Shown: one piece after another, positions 28,435-36,734 of the stretch | Layout: the number at the start of each line of letters is the position of its first letter | Position numbering within the stretch: position 1 is the first letter of the stretch | NCBI GenBank assembly: GCA_943325195.2 | Contig: CALPON020000004.1 | Span: 1 to 48,725, forward strand | Source of the DNA: Sphingobacterium thalpophilum | GTDB taxonomy: Bacteria; Bacteroidota; Bacteroidia; B-17B0; Aurantibacillaceae | DNA length: 48,725 nucleotides | Reading direction: 5' to 3' | Notes under the pieces: generated by a model | Told to the model about the DNA's origin: nothing | What the model saw: the letters and a program-made list of their open reading frames with translations, nothing else | Database searches by the model: none | Position numbers and translations under genes: made by a program

Positions 28435-29699
28435 TCAAATTTAAGCGTTTTCACGGGCGTCAGCCTGGTGAGCAACAGGGTTGGCAAAAACAGCATCAAG
28501 CCGCAGGCAGCAAGAGTACCGGCATTTATTAAAAAAATATAAAGCCAGTTCCATTCTATTGCGACGTACTTCACATAGTAGGTGCTGGCATCGAGGCCCA
28601 CAAGGTGAAAACTGTCCTGCAACCAGCAGAGTAAGAGCCCTGCCGCATTACCAATCAACATCCCCTTGCCAACCAGACGAAAACTAATTTTCAGAAAAAT
28701 CCGACGAACAGACTGATTACTCATACCGAAGGCTTTAATAAGTCCCACCATATTGGCTCGCTCGAGCATTAGGATTAACAAGGCGGTCACCATATTGATG
28801 GTAGCTACCAATATCATGAGCACAACGACAATGATTCCGTTGATGTCCAATTTCTCCAGCCAGATAAAAATATTGCTATAGATTTCACGTACCGATCGGA
28901 TGTTATAATTATAGCCCAGATAGTCCTGCAGCGTGCTTAGGTTGTCTTCCAGTTTTTTAAATTCATCGACGCGGATTTCATAACTGCCGGCCATTTGAGC
29001 GGACCAATGATTGAGTACCTGAAGCATCCGCAAGTCAACAATGCCTAACTGTTGGTCGTAATCCGAAAATCCCGTATCAAATATGCCGCATACTTTAAAG
29101 CGTCGCGATGCCTGATCGGTCACCACAATCACCTCGCCAGTTAGCGAATCTACTTTTTGATACTGTACCAAAAAGTAAACCATCAGTCGGTCATTGAGAT
29201 GAATGTTCAGCTTCCGCGCAAGTTCAACACTTAACATCAAATCCTTGGAGGCTGCACTGTCATTAAATTGAGGCAGAACGCCCGATTGGAGATGTTCCTG
29301 AAGAAAAGAAAAATCATAATCTCTCTCCACTCCTTTTAATAAAACGCCTTCATTCTCCCTATCGGTTTTTAAAAGTCCGTTTTTAAAGGCCGTCCGTTGT
29401 AATTGCTTTACAAAATTGAATGAACGAATCTTCTTCAAACTATCTTCAGATATGACGACCGGTTCGGGTTCATTACTGGCATTGATGTTTACATTGCTAA
29501 TCACAATGTCGGTCGTTAAGCCCGTAATTTTCCGTGTGATTTCCCTTTTAAACCCGAGGACGATACTCACTGTTAACAGCATCACCGCTACCCCAATGCC
29601 AATTCCTGCAATTCCGATTTTTACAATCGGCCGCGAGATGTTACCTTTGTTCTGCTCAGGTCGGGAGATGCGATCAGCTATAAATTTTTCAGCGTTCAA
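28431..29699 (-). CDS. LolC/LolE-type lipoprotein-release permease (FtsX-like)
   Basis: 422 residues. It has the four-TM FtsX/MacB architecture: an N-terminal helix (GIAGIGIGVAVMLLTVSIVLG, near residue 30), a large periplasmic domain, then TM segments near IIVVVLMILVATINMVTALLI, GKGMLIGNAAGLLLCWL and FLINAGTLAACGLMLFL. The start is TTG at 29699 (L/M-NAEKFIADRI, as in LolC/E proteins); the frame has a stop upstream and no ATG or GTG before it. It should partner a LolD-type ATPase, not found in this window. It begins 5 bp from the divergent gene and ends overlapping era. Confidence 0.9.
   Translation of the reverse strand: MNAEKFIADRISRPEQNKGNISRPIVKIGIAGIGIGVAVMLLTVSIVLGFKREITRKITGLTTDIVISNVNINASNEPEPVVISEDSLKKIRSFNFVKQLQRTAFKNGLLKTDRENEGVLLKGVERDYDFSFLQEHLQSGVLPQFNDSAASKDLMLSVELARKLNIHLNDRLMVYFLVQYQKVDSLTGEVIVVTDQASRRFKVCGIFDTGFSDYDQQLGIVDLRMLQVLNHWSAQMAGSYEIRVDEFKKLEDNLSTLQDYLGYNYNIRSVREIYSNIFIWLEKLDINGIIVVVLMILVATINMVTALLILMLERANMVGLIKAFGMSNQSVRRIFLKISFRLVGKGMLIGNAAGLLLCWLQDSFHLVGLDASTYYVKYVAIEWNWLYIFLINAGTLAACGLMLFLPTLLLTRLTPVKTLKFD
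29642..29649 (+). promoter_or_regulatory. -7 element TACCTTTG for the NamZ-like gene
   Basis: An exact TAnnTTTG, 55 bp upstream of the ATG at 29705 and inside the 5' coding part of the divergent permease. Confidence 0.4.
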
Positions 29700-29704
29700 A
29701 ATAT

Positions 29705-30943
29705 ATGTACAAAAATAAGCATTTGCTGCTCAGCTTCTTAGTATACCTTCTTCTGCCGCTCATGGCCCGTGCTCAGCAACCTCTGCGAGTGTTGGAATAC
29801 AGCAGCGTGACCACGGGCGCTGAGCGTTTCAACGACTATCTCCCTCTTCTGAATAAAAAGCGGGTGGGTATCGTCACCAATGTGACGGGAGAGGTGGCAC
29901 ATAAAAGTATCGTCGATACCCTCCTGAGTCTTGGCGTGCGTATTGTCAAGATTTTTGGACCAGAACATGGCTTCAGAAGTAATACCGAGGCTGGTCAACA
30001 TGTCAAAAATAATAAGGATGCGCGGACCGGGATTCCTGTAATCAGCCTCTATGGGGCCAATAAAAAGCCCAGCCGCGAACAATTAAAAAATGTGGATGTG
30101 CTGATTTATGATATTCAGGACATCGGCGTGCGCTTCTATACCTATATCTCCACCCTGACCTATGTAATTAAGGCCTGCGCCGAAAACAAAAAAGAGCTCA
30201 TCATCCTGGATCGGCCCAATCCCAATGGTTTTTATATCGATGGCCCGGTCCTTACTTCAAAATACCGCAGTTTTCTAGGACTACACCCTGTGCCAATTGT
30301 GTACGGTATGACCTGCGGAGAGTATGCACAAATGGTAAACGGAGAAGGCTGGCTAGATTCAGATACCGCCGCCTTTCAGAAAAGGTCTGCCGACACGCCT
30401 GTGCTGACCTGCAGCCTGACCGTCATTACCATGAAAAACTACGATCGAAATTGCTCTTATTACTTACCCGTGAAACCTTCTCCAAATATTCCTAATTCGA
30501 CTTCGGTTTTATTATATCCAAGTCTGGGACTGTTCGAGGGGACCATTGCCAGCCTGGGCCGAGGCACCTCCACTCCCTTTCAAGTGCTTGGCCATCCCTC
30601 CTTCCCAGACACATCCTTCGCCTTTACGCCCTTACCCACCGAGCTGAATAAAGAACCACGCTATGTGAATAAGCGCTGTTACGGACTTGATTTGAGACAC
30701 AGTGATTATATTTTTGAACATCCCCACCAACTTGAATTGCGTTGGTTACTTCGCTTTTCAAAGGAACTGAAAGAGCTGAATTTTTTTGAACAGAATTTTA
30801 ATTACCATTCTGGAAACAAAGAATTTCAGGAACAATTGAAGGATGGCAAATCACTAGAAGAAATTCGCAAGTCTTGGCAGCCGGGAATTGAAGCGTTTAA
30901 AAAAATACGCGAGAAATATTTATTGTATGGAGATTTTCAATAG
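29705..30943 (+). CDS. namZ: DUF1343 / exo-beta-N-acetylmuramidase-like protein (NamZ)
   Basis: 412 residues. Signal peptide (LLLSFLVYLLLPLMARAQ). The DUF1343 body, of which NamZ from Tannerella forsythia is a characterised member, shows FGPEHGFRSNTEAG, IPVISLYGANKKP, DVLIYDIQDIGVRFYTYIST, LIILDRPNPNG, PVLTSKYRSFLGLHPVPIVYGMTCGEYAQM and PSPNIPNSTSVLLYPSLGLFEGT. NamZ releases N-acetylmuramic acid from peptidoglycan fragments; the same role in recycling is inferred here. It starts 5 bp from the divergent permease start. Full length and intact as far as I can tell. Confidence 0.88.
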   Translation: MYKNKHLLLSFLVYLLLPLMARAQQPLRVLEYSSVTTGAERFNDYLPLLNKKRVGIVTNVTGEVAHKSIVDTLLSLGVRIVKIFGPEHGFRSNTEAGQHVKNNKDARTGIPVISLYGANKKPSREQLKNVDVLIYDIQDIGVRFYTYISTLTYVIKACAENKKELIILDRPNPNGFYIDGPVLTSKYRSFLGLHPVPIVYGMTCGEYAQMVNGEGWLDSDTAAFQKRSADTPVLTCSLTVITMKNYDRNCSYYLPVKPSPNIPNSTSVLLYPSLGLFEGTIASLGRGTSTPFQVLGHPSFPDTSFAFTPLPTELNKEPRYVNKRCYGLDLRHSDYIFEHPHQLELRWLLRFSKELKELNFFEQNFNYHSGNKEFQEQLKDGKSLEEIRKSWQPGIEAFKKIREKYLLYGDFQ

Positions 30944-30954
30944 TTCTTCCTCAG

Positions 30955-31635
30955 CTACTTCTTCAACTTATCTTTAAATACTTTTTCCAACTTTTCTATT
31001 TTCGGCTGAATAACATACTGACAGTAACCCTGATCACTGTTCTGATTATAATAGTTTTGATGATAATCTTCAGCCGCGTAGAAAACAATAAAAGGTTTAA
31101 TTTCCGTTATGATGGGATTTGGATAAGCACCCACCTCATTTAATTGTTTTTTATAGGACTCTGCTTTGATGCGCTGGTCTTCATTGTGATAATAGATAGC
31201 AGAACGGTATTGCGTCCCAATATCATTGCCCTGACGATTCATAGTGGTGGGATCATGTGTTTTCCAAAACACCTGCAGCAGCACATCAAAGCTTACTTTG
31301 GTCGTGTCGTACACCAGCTGACAGACTTCTGCGTGCCCGGTAATGCCAGCGCAGACTTCCTTGTAAGAAGGATTCTTAATAGTACCTCCGCTATAGCCAC
31401 TGCTGACACTTAGCACGCCATCGAGTCGCTGAAAAACAGCTTCCACGCACCAGAAACAACCCGCTCCGAAAGTGGCGGTATCGATTTGCGTAGCATTATG
31501 GGCTGGCTTCTGTAAGCCATCTTTACTTTCTATGTTTTCCATTTTTTTTTGCGGATTACTTTGCCCTCCGCAGGCCGTGATAAAAAAAAGAGCTGCAACA
31601 AAGGTCACAGCTTTTTGAAAATTAATTACTTGCAT
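30955..31635 (-). CDS. msrA: Peptide methionine sulfoxide reductase MsrA (lipoprotein)
   Basis: 226 residues. It reduces Met-S-sulfoxide in proteins. Catalytic Cys60 in FGAGCFWCVE, then GYSGGT, CAGITGHAEVCQLVYD, THDPTTMNRQGNDIGTQYRSAIY and KPFIVFYAAEDYHQNY, all typical. The N-terminus (FVAALFFITACGG, Cys22 as the lipid anchor) makes it an exported lipoprotein, so it should repair envelope proteins rather than cytosolic ones. It sits 8 bp after the unknown exported protein upstream, implying one operon. No MsrB is fused or adjacent. Confidence 0.96.
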   Translation of the reverse strand: MQVINFQKAVTFVAALFFITACGGQSNPQKKMENIESKDGLQKPAHNATQIDTATFGAGCFWCVEAVFQRLDGVLSVSSGYSGGTIKNPSYKEVCAGITGHAEVCQLVYDTTKVSFDVLLQVFWKTHDPTTMNRQGNDIGTQYRSAIYYHNEDQRIKAESYKKQLNEVGAYPNPIITEIKPFIVFYAAEDYHQNYYNQNSDQGYCQYVIQPKIEKLEKVFKDKLKK

Positions 31636-31643
31636 AGCTTAGA

Positions 31644-32207
31644 TTACTTAACAGACCCGGGGGGACGAATGGTCTCCTGATAAAGTTTATCCGGCTGCTT
31701 CCCATCCGGCACAATCTCTAGAATTTTCTTAGTACCCGGCTTTTTTACTTTTTTGGGCTTGCCGCCTTTTTCGCGGCCACTCATTTCAAAATAACGTTTG
31801 ATTTTATCCTTCTTGGTGATTTTTACCACACCATCTATATCCCATTCCAATTGTGTAAAATTGACAATGACTGTTTGATCAGCAACATCGGTCATTGACC
31901 CCTCCACTTCAAGCAGACGAACTTCGGTATCAGTACTGTCTATGTAAACAGAATCTTTATTTATGCGATAGCGGAACCACTTGTAGTTAAATTTCTGATC
32001 AAGAAACTCACTATACAGTTTACCATCTTTAAAAAACCATTTATCGGCAATCGTCTTCTTTCCCGGCACACCATCTTTAGTCTCGCCCAGACTAATATTG
32101 AATACCCGCTTATGCAGGGGATCCTTTTCTTCCTTGAAAGCAACTAGAACAAAGGCAATCAGTAAAGCAAAAAAAACGGTTGATCGATTCCAGCGTTTTG
32201 AGAACAT
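31644..32207 (-). CDS. Exported protein of unknown function, upstream of msrA
   Basis: 187 residues. The N-terminus has a hydrophobic segment (STVFFALLIAFVLVAF) that reads as a signal peptide or anchor. The remainder is beta-rich and basic (FKDGKLYSEFLDQKFNYKWFRYRI, DGVVKITKKDKIKRYFEM), with a Lys-rich block GGKPKKVKKPGTKK near the end. I recognise no domain. It ends 8 bp before msrA on the same strand, so it likely shares the transcript and may act in the same compartment. Confidence 0.75.
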   Translation of the reverse strand: MFSKRWNRSTVFFALLIAFVLVAFKEEKDPLHKRVFNISLGETKDGVPGKKTIADKWFFKDGKLYSEFLDQKFNYKWFRYRINKDSVYIDSTDTEVRLLEVEGSMTDVADQTVIVNFTQLEWDIDGVVKITKKDKIKRYFEMSGREKGGKPKKVKKPGTKKILEIVPDGKQPDKLYQETIRPPGSVK

Positions 32208-32279
32208 GATTAATATTACATTTGTTATACCATAAAAATAAGCAAACTTTACGAAATAAAGCGTTAAAATTCATTAACA

Positions 32280-33551
32280 ATGCAGCCTCTGGCCGAACGT
32301 ATCCGCCCTTCTTCTCTTGCCGACTATATCGGTCAGCAACATATTATCGGTCCAGGTACTGCCCTGAGGACAGCCATTGCACAGAATTTACTGCCCTCCA
32401 TTATCCTTTGGGGTCCCCCTGGTGTTGGTAAAACTTCACTGGCCCTGATTATCGCCGCGGAACTCAAACGACCCTTCTACCTGCTCAGTGCCATTAACAG
32501 CGGGGTCAAAGACATCCGCGAGATTATTGAAAAAGCAGGTACCTCTACTATTTTTAGTCAAAGTAAACCTGTTCTTTTTATCGACGAGATACACCGCTTC
32601 AGCAAGTCGCAGCAGGACTCCCTGCTCGGTGCAGTGGAACGCGGTGTGGTGACCTTAATAGGTGCCACTACAGAAAACCCATCCTTCGAGGTCATCCCTG
32701 CGCTCTTGTCGCGCTCACAGGTCTATGTGTTGAAATCCCTTGAAGAAAATGAACTACGGACGCTTCTCCAAAATGCAATTGAAAAAGATATAGTTCTGCG
32801 TCGCCGCAAGATTGAGTTACAAGAACATGAAGCGCTTATCCGTGTAAGTGGCGGTGATGCCAGAAAATTGCTGAATGCGCTGGAGATCACGGTGAATAGC
32901 CAGACCAGCGATCCCGTCATCATCACCAATTCATTGGTATTATCGGTAATCCAGCAAAATCTTGCTTTGTATGATAAGAATGGGGAGCAGCACTATGATA
33001 TTATCTCCGCCTTTATCAAAGCGATACGCGGCAGTGATCCCAATGCCGCCGTTTATTATCTAGCACGCATGCTGCAGGGAGGCGAGGATCCGCTTTTTAT
33101 TGCCAGGCGTTTGCTAATTCTGGCAAGTGAGGACATTGGCAATGCCAATCCCAATGCGCTTCTTCTTGCTAATAATTGTTTTAGTGCTGTGAATGTCATC
33201 GGTATGCCGGAGGGTCGTATCATCCTCAGTCAATGCGTGACTTACCTGGCTTGCAGTGCAAAAAGTAATGCAAGTTACATGGCTATTAATCTGGCCATGG
33301 ATGCGGTTGCAAAAAGCGGCGATTTGCCAGTGCCGCTTCAGTTGCGCAATGCCCCCACTAAATTAATGCGAAACCTCGACTACGGAAAGGATTACCAATA
33401 CGCCCATAGTTTTGAAAATAACTTTGCTGAACAAGAATTTCTGCCCGAACAATTAAGTGGTTCAACTTTTTATCAACCTGGAAATAATGCCCGTGAGGCA
33501 GAACAAAGAGCGTATCTTAAGAAACTCTGGAAAGAAAAGTACGGCTATTGA
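32280..33551 (+). CDS. rarA: Replication-associated recombination protein RarA (MgsA)
   Basis: 423 residues. An AAA+ ATPase acting at stalled replication forks. It starts with [20 protein letters not shown], then Walker A GPPGVGKT (residues 45-52), Walker [17 protein letters not shown], sensor region [12 protein letters not shown] with the Arg finger downstream in ALLSRSQVY, and the C-terminal RarA/WHIP oligomerisation domain with [22 protein letters not shown] and GNIGNANP-type motifs. Start is the ATG at 32280. An AT hairpin (CTTAAT-AA-ATTAAG, 33552-33565) follows directly, between it and the convergent gene. Confidence 0.96.
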   Translation: MQPLAERIRPSSLADYIGQQHIIGPGTALRTAIAQNLLPSIILWGPPGVGKTSLALIIAAELKRPFYLLSAINSGVKDIREIIEKAGTSTIFSQSKPVLFIDEIHRFSKSQQDSLLGAVERGVVTLIGATTENPSFEVIPALLSRSQVYVLKSLEENELRTLLQNAIEKDIVLRRRKIELQEHEALIRVSGGDARKLLNALEITVNSQTSDPVIITNSLVLSVIQQNLALYDKNGEQHYDIISAFIKAIRGSDPNAAVYYLARMLQGGEDPLFIARRLLILASEDIGNANPNALLLANNCFSAVNVIGMPEGRIILSQCVTYLACSAKSNASYMAINLAMDAVAKSGDLPVPLQLRNAPTKLMRNLDYGKDYQYAHSFENNFAEQEFLPEQLSGSTFYQPGNNAREAEQRAYLKKLWKEKYGY

Positions 33552-33572
33552 CTTAATAAATTAAGCAACAAA

Positions 33573-34154
33573 CTACCACTCGTCTGCCTTTGCATCAGGC
33601 GCTGTGCTATTCATGACAGCTTTCAAATCAGCTGCAACTTTTGAAGCACCCGCCAGCATTTCGCCACGTAATTTTTTCCAAACCACATCCGTCATGCCCA
33701 TGCTGCCACATTCCGGAACAAGGCCATCGACACTCCCTCCGGTACAGGTTCCATTCTTACTGGTGTGCTTTATCTCACGGATGGTGTAGCGGTACTTACT
33801 GCTTTTACAGTCAATCACTACTTTCATCGTGACTTTCCCTGTGTAATCTACCTGAGGATTTAATTCCTTTGGTTTAACAGGAAAACTGACCAGACATTCG
33901 AGCTTGGTTCCAGAATTGCTGGCGTTGGTTTTTTTATACGTCGGAGCCTCCTGTTTGAACCATTCTTTTGCGCGTGCCATGATTTCAGTGGCAGGTACAG
34001 AATCTGTTTCAATAACCTCTGTCAACTTGGTTTCCGGTGCTTTCTTAGCGAACTCATCGGCTGCCGGTGCTGCTGGTGCTGCGGTCTGGGAATATACAGC
34101 ACCAATGCTGCTAAAAAATACAACTGCAAAAATGATATTTAAATGTGTTTTCAT
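33573..34154 (-). CDS. Exported protein, DUF4468-like
   Basis: 193 residues from the ATG at 34154 (an upstream in-frame ATG at 34175 adds seven residues before the signal peptide and is less likely). Signal peptide KTHLNIIFAVVFFSSIGAVYSQ, then an Ala/Pro linker. The core (EIMARAKEWFKQEAPTYKK, then VDYTGKVTMKVVIDCKSSKYRYTIREIKH) is a good pattern match to the DUF4468 fold common in Bacteroidota. The C-terminal part carries two Cys. No function known. Confidence 0.75.
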   Translation of the reverse strand: MKTHLNIIFAVVFFSSIGAVYSQTAAPAAPAADEFAKKAPETKLTEVIETDSVPATEIMARAKEWFKQEAPTYKKTNASNSGTKLECLVSFPVKPKELNPQVDYTGKVTMKVVIDCKSSKYRYTIREIKHTSKNGTCTGGSVDGLVPECGSMGMTDVVWKKLRGEMLAGASKVAADLKAVMNSTAPDAKADEW

Positions 34155-34213
34155 ATTTTTACTAAACAAGCCCATCCTAATTCAACAGGCGTTTCAAAAC
34201 TACTCTTTTTTTA

Positions 34214-36616
34214 TTAATCTAAAGCAGGAAAACGCTGTGGATCAAACTCCTGCATTAATCCATAAATTGCGTCAAATACATCGTCCGAACCCGGTTTGCT
34301 GAAATAGTCGCCATCGCTTCCATAAGCGGGACGGTGCTCGCGGCTGGTGATGGTGAGGGGACGGGCATCTAGGAAACGATAAGCGTCCTGTTCCTCAAGA
34401 ATTTTTTGAAGAATATAGGCGCTCGCACCCCCCGGTACATCTTCGTCCAACACGACAAGACGATTTGTTTTGCGGACAGACTGTACGATACTTTTTTCGA
34501 TATCAAAAGGAATCAGGGATTGCACATCCACCAATTCAACACTGATGCCGGCGGCGTTTAAGTGCCGAATGGCTTCCTGGGCAATTCTCACTGTACTGCC
34601 ATAAGTGACCAGGGTAATATCATTTCCTTCCTGTAAGATCTCAGGATAACCCGGTTTAATCTTGTAGTCACCGAAATTAGCAGGTTGTTTTTCTTTCAAG
34701 CGGTAAGCATTTAATGGCTCAATAATCAGCGCGGGTTCATCTGCTTCCAGCAATGCATTGTAAAAACCACTGGCCACAGTCATGTTGCGGGGAACGCAGA
34801 CATTGATGCCACGACAAGCATGCACAATCATGCCCATTGGTGAACCACTGTGCCACACCCCTTCCAAACGGTGACCACGGGTACGAATGAGTACCGGCGC
34901 TTTTTGCCGGCCTTTACTCCGCCAGTGAACCGTTGCCAAATCATCGCTCATTAATTGCAGTGCATACAATAAATAATCCAGATACTGAATCTCTGCAATG
35001 GGTCGCAAGCCGCGCATAGCAAGGCCTATTGCCTGACCCATGATGGTGGCTTCGCGAATACCCGTGTCGAACACACGGTGCTCTCCGTACTTCGCCTGCA
35101 AACCTTCAAGTCCTTGATTGACGCCCCCAATCTTTCCACTGTCTTCCCCAAAGATCAGCACTTCAGGATATTTATTTAAAAGCGCATTAAAATTATCGCG
35201 AAGAATCTCACGACCATCCACCTGCTTGTCATCGGCATAAACAACAGGGGCTGCTTTAATCGCAGCCACATTCTGGGCGCTCTGCGAGTATAGGTGTGAG
35301 CCATAACGTTCCGCGTTCTCTGATCGGGAATTCTGCAACCAGGCAGCAAGGGCTGCGCGTTCTGGTGCAAGCACGGCTTTATTGGCACGCAGAACCTGGC
35401 GAACAGCAGAATGAATATCGCGGCGATTCGGCTCTTTGATGGCCTGAAGTTCCGCAATCACCTGCTGTGTGTCCGGCAATAACTGCAAAAGCGTAAAGAC
35501 TTCAGCTAACTCCTTTTTAATCGGCTCCAAATAATTTTTCCAAGCAGCTGTTTTGGCTTCCCGGACTTTTTCTTTGGCCAGTTCTTCAATCGCATTTAAT
35601 TCTTCTTCACTGGCCAGCGCATTGGTGATAATCCAATTCCGCATCTGACGGACACAATCAAAGTCCTGCTCCCACTGCAAGCGTTCCTTGCTCTTATAAC
35701 GTTCGTGTGAACCACTGGTACTGTGTCCCTGCGGTTGCGTCACTTCTTCTACGTGAACTAAAACTGGTACATGCTCCTCACGGCAGACACGGATGGCCTT
35801 TTCATAGGTCTCACACAAATGTGCATAATCCCAGCCTTTGGTCTTAAAAATCTCGTATCCTTTGCTACCGTTTTCACGCTGGAAGCCTTTTAAAATTTCA
35901 CTGATACTTTCCTTGGTGGTCTGGTATTTTTTAGGAACAGAAATACCATGTCCGTCATCCCACACACTCACCAACATCGGTACCTGAAGAACCCCTGCGG
36001 CATTAATGGTTTCCCAGAAAAGACCCTCTGATGTGCTGGCATCGCCTATGGTACCGAAAGCGACTTCATTGCCTTTATCACTCAACTCGGTAAACCGACC
36101 TTCTTGTAACTCTTTATTGATTCGGTAAAAATGGGAAGCATACGCTAAGCCCAGTAAGCGCGGCATTTGCCCCGCCGTCGGAGAAATATCACTACTTGAG
36201 TTTTTTTGACTGACCAGCGCTTTAAAAGAACCGTCGGCATTCAAACTATGCGTGGCAAAGTGCCCTCCCATCTGCCGTCCCGCGCTCATCGGCTCGTGTT
36301 CCAAATCCGTATGACCATACAGACCGGCAAACCATTGCTGAATAGTCAACGCGCCAATAGAAAACATAAAGGTCTGATCCCGATAATAACCACTGCGGAA
36401 ATCGCCATCTCTGAACACCTTACTCATGGCCACCTGTGCCAGTTCTTTCCCATCACCAAAAATTCCAAATTTGGCTTTCCCTGTCAACACTTCTTTCCTC
36501 CCCAATAAACTCGCCTGCCGGCTCTCATTGACCAGTCTGAAATCCTCAAGAACAATTTTCTTAAATTCCTCGAAACTGAGATTGCCGGATTTTACGGCAC
36601 TTTCCTGTTTTCCCAT
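34214..36616 (-). CDS. Fused alpha/beta 2-oxoacid dehydrogenase E1 (TPP-dependent)
   Basis: 800 residues. Both E1 halves are in one chain: the alpha half has FGTIGDASTSEGLFWETINAAG (about residues 187-208, the TPP GDG region reading GDAS) and WDDGHGISVP in place of the usual NN of the TPP motif; the beta half has [39 protein letters not shown], the conserved IRTRGHRLEGVWHSGSPMGMI, and DEDVPGGASAYILQKIL. It should decarboxylate a branched-chain or related 2-oxoacid and pass the acyl group to E2. The E2 and E3 genes are not in the window. I chose the ATG at 36616; a GTG at 36619 adds one residue. A -7 element lies at 36634. Confidence 0.9.
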   Translation of the reverse strand: MGKQESAVKSGNLSFEEFKKIVLEDFRLVNESRQASLLGRKEVLTGKAKFGIFGDGKELAQVAMSKVFRDGDFRSGYYRDQTFMFSIGALTIQQWFAGLYGHTDLEHEPMSAGRQMGGHFATHSLNADGSFKALVSQKNSSSDISPTAGQMPRLLGLAYASHFYRINKELQEGRFTELSDKGNEVAFGTIGDASTSEGLFWETINAAGVLQVPMLVSVWDDGHGISVPKKYQTTKESISEILKGFQRENGSKGYEIFKTKGWDYAHLCETYEKAIRVCREEHVPVLVHVEEVTQPQGHSTSGSHERYKSKERLQWEQDFDCVRQMRNWIITNALASEEELNAIEELAKEKVREAKTAAWKNYLEPIKKELAEVFTLLQLLPDTQQVIAELQAIKEPNRRDIHSAVRQVLRANKAVLAPERAALAAWLQNSRSENAERYGSHLYSQSAQNVAAIKAAPVVYADDKQVDGREILRDNFNALLNKYPEVLIFGEDSGKIGGVNQGLEGLQAKYGEHRVFDTGIREATIMGQAIGLAMRGLRPIAEIQYLDYLLYALQLMSDDLATVHWRSKGRQKAPVLIRTRGHRLEGVWHSGSPMGMIVHACRGINVCVPRNMTVASGFYNALLEADEPALIIEPLNAYRLKEKQPANFGDYKIKPGYPEILQEGNDITLVTYGSTVRIAQEAIRHLNAAGISVELVDVQSLIPFDIEKSIVQSVRKTNRLVVLDEDVPGGASAYILQKILEEQDAYRFLDARPLTITSREHRPAYGSDGDYFSKPGSDDVFDAIYGLMQEFDPQRFPALD

Positions 36617-36633
36617 CACATTAGCTTAATGAA

Positions 36634-36641
36634 CAAATATA
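36634..36641 (-). promoter_or_regulatory. -7 element TATATTTG of the E1 gene
   Basis: An exact TAnnTTTG on the minus strand, 17 bp upstream of the ATG at 36616. Confidence 0.5.
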
Positions 36642-36734
36642 ACAGATTGGGCCAAGAGTAAAAAATTTTTCAGTGCTGACGGGCGTCTCAGACCTCATTA
36701 ATATTTTTTTACTAACTTTCTGACCATATTTATC

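Noticed and set aside
29614-29631. Inverted repeat CCGATT-TTTAC-AATCGG near the permease 5' end
   Set aside because: It is within coding sequence and short. I cannot separate it from chance.
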